DNA of 57,850 bases from Bacteroidales bacterium (GTDB lineage Bacteria; Bacteroidota; Bacteroidia; Bacteroidales; JAADGE01): positions 1-57,850 of the forward strand of contig JAIORQ010000041.1 in NCBI GenBank assembly GCA_021108035.1. The letters are read 5' to 3'. Of this stretch, positions 52,226 through 57,850 are shown piece after piece (the stretch's first letter is position 1; every line of letters starts with the position of its first letter). The notes under the pieces are model-generated. The model saw only the letters and a list, made by a program, of their open reading frames with translations. It searched no databases and was not told the origin of the DNA. The position numbers and the translations under genes are program-made.

Positions 52226-52270
52226 ATTTATTGATTGCTTAAAAAACTGACTTTGTCAGGAATTTAAATA
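52223..52270 (+). other. Conserved 3'-flank motif, copy 2
   Basis: From the stop codon: TAGATTTATTGATTGCTTAA, an A-run, CTGACTTTGTCAGGAAT. It matches the stretch at 15477-15523, which also directly follows a stop codon on the plus strand. Confidence 0.4.
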
Positions 52271-52315
52271 TTGAATTCATTGTTTGATTGTTTCATTGCT
52301 GCTCTACGGCATAAA

Positions 52316-52331
52316 GAGGCTGTGTGAAAAC
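52316..52331 (+). repeat. Solo copy of the IS1182-like terminal sequence
   Basis: GAGGCTGTGTGAAAAC is identical to the first 16 bp of the IS at 52803 but stands alone, about 490 bp from the intact element. It may be a relic of an earlier insertion. Confidence 0.45.
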
Positions 52332-52371
52332 ACTCTTTTAAAGAATAATTCATACACTTTCATTAGTTAAT

Positions 52372-52538
52372 GTATCAGTAGCCCTGTCTTTTAAGGCAGG
52401 GGTTGAAATGTAACAAACTCCACCCTCCTCAAAATTTTGAGAACTTTATTTTTAAAAATTTACAGAACCCTCAAAATTTTGAGGAGGGATAACCGGGCTA
52501 TAATCTTTCCCCGCTTTGAAAGACGGGGCTACTGATAC
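52372..52538. repeat. Composite palindrome, RAYT/REP-like
   Basis: The outer units (GTATCAGTAGCCCTGTCTTT... and ...AAAGACGGGGCTACTGATAC) are inverted copies, each with its own GC stem. The inner CTCAAAATTTTGAG palindromes occur twice. The GGGGTTGAAATG tail after the first unit matches the GGGTTGAAAT tail at 21745. Confidence 0.65.
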
Positions 52539-52908
52539 TCTTTTAATCATAATCTTATGAATTAATCAGGTTAAAGGTTATTGTAAAAATCATAATTATT
52601 TTAAACTTGAGCCACTAAAAATTAAGGTTCATCCGTATAATGCGTATTTTTTAAATGAAACTAAAATTAAAATGTCATAAAAAAGTATAGTCCAAATATA
52701 CTTTTGAAATTTATTAATATTTTATGTCAATGATATTATTTTAAACAACATAAAGTTTTTGAAAAATCCGTAGGATTGTTCTATTTGTAACACGGTACGT
52801 CAGAGGCTGTGTGAAAACGTAATTGCTTTTATTTTATTCAAAATTTAGAAATATTAGTATATTTGTTACCTATATGCTTTTTATGGTTTATTTTTAGAAA
52901 AGAGCATA

Positions 52909-54387
52909 TTATGCCCTTTTCCATGCATAATTTTCTGCTTTTTGGAGTAATAACTCCATATTATCAATATTTATCAATCTTTTAAAGTTATATACTGTTG
53001 CATACAAGTCAAATTCTATTTGAACTTTCTCTTTTCCGGTTAACAGAAAATGCAATTTGCCCATTATCCATTTTATTGTTCCGAAAGGATGCTCTACTAT
53101 TGTTTTACGCTCTTTATTTTTTTCTTTGGCTTTTGTACTTTTCATTCGTTTTTTATACTTATCAATCCAATCTTGATTTTTATTCCTGTGAATCATTCTT
53201 CCTTTTTTTGATTTCGTACACTCTTTTTTTAAAGGGCATTTTGCACAATCATTACATTGATATACATCATAAATACAATTATCCTTTTTTTTATTTCTTT
53301 GTTTCAATTTTAATTTTTTCCCTTGAGAACATTCATATTCATCATTTTCTTCATCATAAGAAAAGGTAATTCCGTTTGTTTTATCATCTTTTTCCTTTTT
53401 ATTTTCAGGTATGGGAACATAGCATTTTGTGTTTGAATTTTCTTCAATTTCTTTTATTTCATTGAGATTTGCATATCCTTTGTCTGCTTCAACAACTTCC
53501 GGTTCTATATCTAATTGCTCTTTTAAATTATCAACATTATTTTTTAATTCATTTATATCATTTGCTTCTGTTGATATTTCGCCTGTTGCAATCATTCGAT
53601 TTTTTTTATCAATAACTGTCTGTCCGTTATAGCCCGGTATCCAACCATCTCTGCTTTTCATCAAATTTGCATCAGGGTCATTCGGTGCAAGATAGTTTTT
53701 ACCGGCATTTTCCAATCGCTCTTTTTGAGATGTGAGTTTTGATACTTGTTCTTGTAAATCAGCAATTTTGTCAATAAGGGCTTTATTTATTTCAGTTCCT
53801 TCAAAATTATCGGTAAACTCTTCCGAAAGTTCATCTGTTGTATCTGCATGTTTGAATTCTTCAAGGTATTTTTCTAATTTTTCGTTTAGATTCTCTAATC
53901 TTTTTTTTATCTTTTTTAATGATAACATTTCTTTTGCTGCGTACGCCTTGAATTTACTGCCGTCTGTTGCAACTTCTTTTCCGTCGATATAACCTTCGGC
54001 TTTTAAGAACCTTCTGAATTCAATAGTTACAAATCGTATGTGTTCTTTGTTTTCTCTGCGATATTCACAGATTGCCCAATGATCGGGATGAAGTTCGCTG
54101 ATAAGCCACATCAATTCAATATTTCTGTATGTCTCTGCTTCTAACCTGCGACTGCTTGCAATTTTGTTTAAATATCCGTATAAAAAAAGCTTTAACATTG
54201 TTGCCGGGGAATATGATTTTCGTCCTGTATTTGATTGTCCTTTCCAAATAAAATCTTCCGGATTTGAAAGAACAATTTTGTCAATTATCAAATCAATTAA
54301 TCTGACAGGATTATTTTCACTTACCCAGTTTTCAACTTCCGGAAAAAGCTTAATTTCTGCTCTGTTTGTTCCTTGAATATAATGCAT
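52909..54387 (-). CDS. IS1182-family DDE transposase
   Basis: 492 aa, full length. The N-terminal DUF772 domain (about 10-125) has IKLFPEVENWVSENNPVRLI. The catalytic triad is likely Asp in VATDGSKFKA (about 142), Asp in VVEADKGYAN (about 301) and Glu in TIVEHPFGTIKW (about 441). A coiled-coil insert rich in K and E sits at about 155-235, and a Cys-rich patch (CNDCAKCPLKKEC, about 383) is typical. Nothing looks broken, so the element is probably active. Confidence 0.93.
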   Translation of the reverse strand: MHYIQGTNRAEIKLFPEVENWVSENNPVRLIDLIIDKIVLSNPEDFIWKGQSNTGRKSYSPATMLKLFLYGYLNKIASSRRLEAETYRNIELMWLISELHPDHWAICEYRRENKEHIRFVTIEFRRFLKAEGYIDGKEVATDGSKFKAYAAKEMLSLKKIKKRLENLNEKLEKYLEEFKHADTTDELSEEFTDNFEGTEINKALIDKIADLQEQVSKLTSQKERLENAGKNYLAPNDPDANLMKSRDGWIPGYNGQTVIDKKNRMIATGEISTEANDINELKNNVDNLKEQLDIEPEVVEADKGYANLNEIKEIEENSNTKCYVPIPENKKEKDDKTNGITFSYDEENDEYECSQGKKLKLKQRNKKKDNCIYDVYQCNDCAKCPLKKECTKSKKGRMIHRNKNQDWIDKYKKRMKSTKAKEKNKERKTIVEHPFGTIKWIMGKLHFLLTGKEKVQIEFDLYATVYNFKRLINIDNMELLLQKAENYAWKRA

Positions 54388-54401
54388 TTTTTATTCTTAA
54401 C

Positions 54402-54421
54402 AATGTTCCACGTGGAACATT
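54402..54421. promoter_or_regulatory. parS-like palindrome in the transposase leader
   Basis: AATGTTCCACGTGGAACATT is a perfect 20-bp palindrome whose core TGTTCCACGTGGAACA equals the parS form known from Pseudomonas-type ParB systems and differs from the Bacillus form TGTTTCACGTGAAACA by two bases. It lies 14 nt before the transposase start codon, downstream of the predicted promoter. Confidence 0.7.
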
Positions 54422-54429
54422 AACTGCCT

Positions 54430-54461
54430 CTAATATAGTTATTTAAAATAAATTAGCCAAA
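54430..54461 (-). promoter_or_regulatory. Transposase promoter
   Basis: On the minus strand TTTG (54458-54461), 20 nt, TATATTAG (54430-54437; one base off TAnnTTTG). Transcription would begin just upstream of the parS-like site, so a protein bound there could block it. Confidence 0.5.
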
Positions 54462-54586
54462 CTTTTAGCTATGTTTTTTTAAACAATTTTTTAACTTAAT
54501 ATTTCTATGTCAAAGAACAATTAAATATATTTGCAATTACGTTTTCACACAGCCTCGTCAGTGCCGTGACAAATAAACGATTAAGA

Positions 54587-54624
54587 TTTTGAGTTCCGTA
54601 GGAACGTTCCTACGGAACTCAAAA
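54587..54624. repeat. Perfect 38-bp palindrome
   Basis: TTTTGAGTTCCGTAGGAAC (54587-54605) is followed at once by its exact complement (to 54624) with no loop. It is the inner unit of the composite palindrome split by the IS. In single-stranded form it would make a 19-bp hairpin. Confidence 0.7.
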
Positions 54625-54935
54625 CCGGTAGTGCTGTATATCACGGCAGTTCCCTGCCGTGTTACAAATAGTATGTCCCAAAAGGGACAAAAAAAATAGA
54701 ACAATATAATTTTGAAAGAAACAAAAATACGCATTATACGGATGAACCAAAATTAATGCCGGGATACACAGTCTTAAAACAGACGTTTATTCAAACTGTT
54801 GGTTATTATTGAAGCAAAAACTACAAACAATTATTAAACAGTTCGTTAAACTTTGGCAAAGTTCACATATCAATCTGTTGAAGATTCTGTTGCAATAAAA
54901 AAAAGCACTCTCCGTGTAAGAAATCAAAACATTTA

Positions 54936-54967
54936 TTTGTATAATATTAAAACATTTTGTATTTTTG
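54936..54967 (+). promoter_or_regulatory. Promoter of the Panacea antitoxin/toxin operon
   Basis: TTTG (54936-54939), 20 nt, TATTTTTG (54960-54967), 18 nt before the ATG at 54986. A good match to the Bacteroidota consensus with the same spacing as at 18331 and 50210. Confidence 0.65.
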
Positions 54968-54985
54968 TCTTGAAAACAAAAAACA

Positions 54986-55783
54986 ATGAAGACAATAACA
55001 CAAAAAGAAATTGGACAAAGAATATCAGGCTTAAGAAAAAGCAAAGGATACTCTCAGAATGATCTGGCAAAGATGCTTGACATTTCTCGTCCGTCACTTA
55101 CCCATATAGAGCTGGGAAAAAGAAATTTGTCTGTAATTGAAATAAAAAAAATTGCTGATTTCCTGTCTGTATCCATTGATAAACTTTTGTCTTCTGATTT
55201 TAATTTGCCGGAATTAATAATTGACGAAGAAAAAGTTGATAAAGAACCGAAATTAAGGGTTTCTGTTCCGGAATTGAATGTAAATAAATTCAAAGATATA
55301 CTGCTGTATATACTTGAAAAATGTGCCGGAAAACCTAATGTCGGTGAAACTCTCCTGTACAAATTACTGTATTTCTCTGATTTTAATTACTACGAACTGT
55401 ATGAAGAACATTTAAGCGGAGCAGAATACAGAAAACTGCCTTACGGCCCGGTACCTCAAAAACTTGCTTACATTATTAATCAAATGATTGCAAACAAACA
55501 ATTAAAAAGATTTAAAACTGATTATCACGGCTATCCTCAAACAAGATACATACCCTTATCTAAACCTGATCTTACAAACCTTAATGCCGGTGAAAAGGAT
55601 GTTATAGATAAAGTTATTGACCAATATTCTGATTGGACTGCATCTGCCATAAGCGATTATTCGCATAAAGATATGCCGTGGTTAGCCACTAAAACAGGTG
55701 AAGCAATAGATTATGAATTAGCTTTTTACAGAGAAGCACCATATTCAGTCAGGAATTATGATAAAAATGAAGAGGCATTATGA
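54986..55783 (+). CDS. XRE-Panacea (DUF4065) antitoxin
   Basis: 265 aa. A Cro/CI helix-turn-helix fills residues 10-65 (GYSQNDLAKMLDISRPSLTH). The Panacea/DUF4065 domain follows (about 88-255) with KLLYFSDFNYYELYEEHLSG and YRKLPYGPVPQKLA. Panacea proteins are antitoxins of PanAT systems that pair with many unrelated toxins; the HTH gives autoregulation. It overlaps the toxin-like gene by 4 nt. I infer that it neutralises the downstream RelE-like protein. Confidence 0.88.
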   Translation: MKTITQKEIGQRISGLRKSKGYSQNDLAKMLDISRPSLTHIELGKRNLSVIEIKKIADFLSVSIDKLLSSDFNLPELIIDEEKVDKEPKLRVSVPELNVNKFKDILLYILEKCAGKPNVGETLLYKLLYFSDFNYYELYEEHLSGAEYRKLPYGPVPQKLAYIINQMIANKQLKRFKTDYHGYPQTRYIPLSKPDLTNLNAGEKDVIDKVIDQYSDWTASAISDYSHKDMPWLATKTGEAIDYELAFYREAPYSVRNYDKNEEAL

Positions 55784-56124
55784 TATTTAAAGAACTTGAT
55801 GAATTTAAAAAAGATGTAAAAAAGCTTTCAAAAAAGTACAGAACAATTACGGAAGATGTTGAGGTAGTTAAGAAAGTTTTGAGAGTAAACCCAAATGAGA
55901 GGCCTCCGTTTAGTTATAGGATTAACGGATTAGGAATAGAAACATGTATTATTAAAATTAAAAAGATTGCAAGCAAGAGTTTCAAAGGGAAAGGTGTAAA
56001 TTCCGGATTTAGACTAATTTATGCACATTTCGAGAAAGAAGAAAAGATAATTATGATTGAAATATATCATAAATCAAATAAAGATATTGAAGATAAAGAT
56101 CGTATTTTGAATAATTTTAAATAA
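55780..56124 (+). CDS. RelE/ParE-like toxin of the Panacea operon
   Basis: 114 aa with the RelE-superfamily layout: two N-terminal helices (FKKDVKKLSKKYRTITEDVE), then strands around YRINGLGIETCIIKIKKIAS, KGVNSGFRLIYAHF and EKIIMIEIYHKSNK. The typical basic and aromatic residues of mRNA-cleaving RelE are only partly seen, so its target is open. It begins inside the antitoxin gene (ATGA overlap), the order antitoxin-toxin. Confidence 0.75.
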   Translation: MIFKELDEFKKDVKKLSKKYRTITEDVEVVKKVLRVNPNERPPFSYRINGLGIETCIIKIKKIASKSFKGKGVNSGFRLIYAHFEKEEKIIMIEIYHKSNKDIEDKDRILNNFK

Positions 56125-56197
56125 GATGGGGAGAAAAACTGCAAGAGTAAAATGGTAAGTATTGATTACTTATTGATAAACTAATTAAACAAAATAG

Positions 56198-56959
56198 ATG
56201 AAAGATTATATCTCAAAATTAACTGAACTACCCGTACATGTTATTAGTATACTTTTAGGAAGTGTTTTTGTAATAGGTTCTTTAATAAAAATAAGCGGAA
56301 AATCCGTTATCTTTCCTACTGATGTTAATATATTGCTATTGATAATTGGAGTTTCTTTACTAATAATTGGTTTTGTGTTTTACCTTGGTACATTTTTGTT
56401 TATAAGAAAAAAAAAGAATCCAAGAATTAAGATTATAAAAGGAAATCTAACTGAATTTAATGAGTTTTCAAAAAACTCTGCTGTTGTTTTACCAGTTAAT
56501 ACGTCTTTTATTGATGATTGTGTTAATGATAAAAAAAGTGCGTTGGGTTCTTTTTTAGATAAAAACCATCCAAATAAATTAGAAGAGTTTGTAATTGATA
56601 CAAAAATTGAACTTGATAATTTAAACCATAAAAAAGATGAAAAAGGGAATTATAAACCCGGAACGACTATCATTTTATCTTCGAAATACGATTGTCCTGC
56701 AAAATGTATATTAACAGCTACAACTATAAAAAAAGAAAAAACGGGGTTCTACAGTTCTCCGGAGATAATAATGGAATGTATAAAAGAAATATTTGAAGAA
56801 ACTGCAGACAAAAGAATAGATACTTTATTCTTACCTGTAATCGGCAGCGGACATGGAGGATTAGAAATAAAACAAGCAATTGACCTATTAATTATAGGTT
56901 TTAATTTTTGGTTATCAAAAAAGCATCATATTAAAAACATAAATATTATAAAAAAATGA
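56198..56959 (+). CDS. Membrane-anchored Macro-domain protein (DUF6430/ThsA-like)
   Basis: 253 aa. Two membrane helices (about residues 13-33 and 44-69) come before a Macro domain (about 77-250): IKIIKGNLTEFNEF, AVVLPVNTSFIDDCV (the usual VNPVN region) and the glycine-rich ligand loop LPVIGSGHGGLEI. Macro domains bind ADP-ribose or its derivatives. The TM-Macro plan with DUF6430-type sequence matches ThsA effectors of type II Thoeris, but no TIR gene is next to it. Instead it overlaps an ADP-ribosyltransferase-like gene by 4 nt. It may be the effector, an immunity protein or a reversal enzyme. Confidence 0.75.
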   Translation: MKDYISKLTELPVHVISILLGSVFVIGSLIKISGKSVIFPTDVNILLLIIGVSLLIIGFVFYLGTFLFIRKKKNPRIKIIKGNLTEFNEFSKNSAVVLPVNTSFIDDCVNDKKSALGSFLDKNHPNKLEEFVIDTKIELDNLNHKKDEKGNYKPGTTIILSSKYDCPAKCILTATTIKKEKTGFYSSPEIIMECIKEIFEETADKRIDTLFLPVIGSGHGGLEIKQAIDLLIIGFNFWLSKKHHIKNINIIKK

Positions 56960-57423
56960 AAATAACAGTTTATCATTACACGAGTAAAGAATCATTGAGA
57001 AGTATTATACAAACAAAAATTTTTGATCCTTCATATTTATCACCTGAACTTGATACAGCTTATGGAAAAGGACATTATTTTACGGATTTACCACCTAATA
57101 CTAATGACAAGATAATTTCAAAACGATTATGGAATATTGATGACACCAATAAAATTGAATCATATCTTGCATTTGAAATTGACAAAAGCTTATTAGAAGA
57201 TTGCAGACAAAACGTTTATAGATTACCAATAGGTGTAATACAAGAACACTATATAAATATTGGGTTAAGATATACTAGTCAACAAAATAGTAATATAACA
57301 ATGATAAAATATTTAACACATGGTTTACGTGAAACCAAAGACGGTAATAATGTTTGGAAAACGATTGGGAATATAACATTAATCGGAATAGGTATATTAT
57401 TATTATCAAAACTTATAAATTAA
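56956..57423 (+). CDS. ART-HYD1-like ADP-ribosyltransferase with C-terminal membrane helix
   Basis: 155 aa. The N-terminal half fits the Tox-ART-HYD1 fold: ITVYHYTSKESLRSIIQTKI (first motif, His-Tyr) then FDPSYLSPELDTAYGKGHYF and TDLPPNT (the Y-x-T-D block). The third motif is not certain. NAD is the expected co-substrate. The C-terminus (IGNITLIGIGILLLSKLIN) is one membrane helix, so both this enzyme and the Macro protein sit at the membrane. The start lies inside the Macro gene and the HD ORF follows after 5 nt, so the three are one operon. Confidence 0.7.
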   Translation: MKITVYHYTSKESLRSIIQTKIFDPSYLSPELDTAYGKGHYFTDLPPNTNDKIISKRLWNIDDTNKIESYLAFEIDKSLLEDCRQNVYRLPIGVIQEHYINIGLRYTSQQNSNITMIKYLTHGLRETKDGNNVWKTIGNITLIGIGILLLSKLIN

Positions 57424-57428
57424 TAAAA

Positions 57429-57836
57429 ATGGTATCTTTTTTAGAAAAAAAACTTTTTGAGAAAACAGAAAGTCAGCAGAACGAAATACTATATGCACAA
57501 TGGAAATATGATAAGGAATTAATACCGACCGCTCTTCAAGCTATTTCAAACTTATTCCCGCATTATAGTCTCCATGATGAATCGCATTCAAAATCAATTC
57601 TAAACAATATTTTCCGTATAATAGGTGAAGATAAAATTGAAAAACTATCAGCCATTGATATTTGGTTATTACTTGAAGCTTCATACCTTCATGACATCGG
57701 TATGGTTGTATCCGGTAATAATATTTCAAAAGCTTTGAATTCATTGGATTTTCTTAATTACTTTAAAGAACTTCAAAATGATAAAAGCAATTATTTGTTA
57801 AGTTTCACAAGGTTGTTGATGACAACTTGTTTTTAA
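57429..57836 (+). CDS. HD-domain ORF, cut short near the window end
   Basis: 135 aa. The HD metal-binding pattern is present: HYSLHDESHSKSILNNI (His...HD) and LLEASYLHDIGMVVSG (HD pair). Related HD proteins are much longer (several hundred residues, often with an ATPase module). This frame ends at TAA 57834-57836 after SFTRLLMTTCF, in the middle of the fold, and the other two frames also stop within the last 14-40 nt. So it is a truncated gene, a frameshift, or a sequence error. An ATG at 57354 inside the ART gene is less likely. Confidence 0.6.
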   Translation: MVSFLEKKLFEKTESQQNEILYAQWKYDKELIPTALQAISNLFPHYSLHDESHSKSILNNIFRIIGEDKIEKLSAIDIWLLLEASYLHDIGMVVSGNNISKALNSLDFLNYFKELQNDKSNYLLSFTRLLMTTCF

Positions 57837-57850
57837 ATTAGAATTTAAAG

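Larger units (their letters stand above)
52803..54556 (-). mobile_element. IS1182-family insertion sequence
   Basis: 1754 bp with perfect 24-bp terminal inverted repeats (GAGGCTGTGTGAAAAC then GTAATTGC at 52803-52826; complement at 54533-54556). GTCA flanks both sides (52799-52802 and 54557-54560), a 4-bp target duplication. The joined empty site reads CACGGTAC-GTCA-GTGCCGTG, so the IS entered exactly the loop of a palindrome. Confidence 0.88.
52626..54748. mobile_element. Non-autonomous element with 26-bp inverted ends and 8-bp target duplication
   Basis: GGTTCATCCGTATAATGCGT plus ATTTTT (52626-52651) is perfectly inverted at 54723-54748. The direct repeat AAAATTAA flanks it on both sides (52618-52625, 54749-54756), the mark of transposition. 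Without the inserted IS and its duplication it is about 365 bp and encodes no protein. Inside are a composite palindrome (CTATTTGTAACACGG at 52781 and its complement ending at 54671), a GTCCC-AAAA-GGGAC hairpin at about 54675, and the IS. Confidence 0.75.

Noticed and set aside
52998-54376. Several plus-strand ORFs across the transposase
   Set aside because: They are antisense shadows of the complete DDE transposase, rich in serine and phenylalanine as expected from reversed lysine/glutamate codons.
54787-55044. 85-aa minus-strand ORF before the Panacea gene
   Set aside because: It covers the Panacea promoter and start codon on the opposite strand and has no motif.
56198-56959. Calling the Macro gene a Thoeris system
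   Set aside because: Type II Thoeris needs a TIR protein (ThsB). None is seen in the window, so only the resemblance is recorded.
56198-57423. Calling the pair DarTG
   Set aside because: DarT is a DNA-modifying ART of another subfamily and DarG is soluble; here both proteins are membrane-anchored and the ART is HYD1-like.

Overview
The window is AT-rich Bacteroidota DNA. The signs are TonB-dependent receptors with STN and carboxypeptidase-like N-terminal domains, an ECF sigma/FecR (DUF4974) pair, and promoters of the Bacteroidota type (TTTG, about 20 nt, TAnnTTTG) in front of several genes. Genus cannot be told from the sequence. I saw no rRNA, tRNA or CRISPR array.

Layout. 0.2-10.1 kb: a CvfB-like S1 protein, then on the minus strand a TonB-domain protein, ECF sigma factor, FecR anti-sigma and two tandem TonB-dependent receptors. 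10.4-19 kb: a lipoprotein serpin, a 57-aa membrane protein, a TPR protein, XRE regulator, OmpA and HhH proteins, a TetR-led group with two operators built into its promoter, and a SlyD-like isomerase. 19-26 kb: another outer-membrane receptor, then a polyprenyl-phosphate glycosyltransferase facing a YfhO-like membrane protein. 26-49 kb: a surface-glycan cluster on the minus strand with a sialic-acid-type neuB/neuC/neuA pathway, glycosyltransferases, an MBOAT/SGNH acylation pair, a GT-C enzyme with a LamG-like tail, a Wzx-type flippase and a UDP-glucuronate epimerase. Three sites in this cluster hold foreign or broken accessory genes (DUF1016, RhuM, KilA-N). 49-52 kb: MazG, an autoregulated PadR unit and a methyltransferase.

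52.3-54.8 kb is a nest of mobile repeats. A small element with 26-bp inverted ends and an 8-bp target duplication contains a palindromic repeat, and an IS1182-like element has inserted in the loop of that palindrome. The IS has a perfect parS-like palindrome in the transposase leader.

55-57.85 kb looks like the start of a defence or conflict island: a Panacea antitoxin with a RelE-like toxin, then an overlapping pair made of a membrane-anchored Macro (DUF6430-like) protein and an ART-HYD1-like ADP-ribosyltransferase with a C-terminal membrane helix, then an HD-domain ORF cut short near the window edge. This Macro/ART/HD arrangement is the best candidate here for an undescribed system.

Non-coding DNA is rich in structured repeats. 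The most notable family has four copies with co-varying stems, each just upstream of a minus-strand gene.
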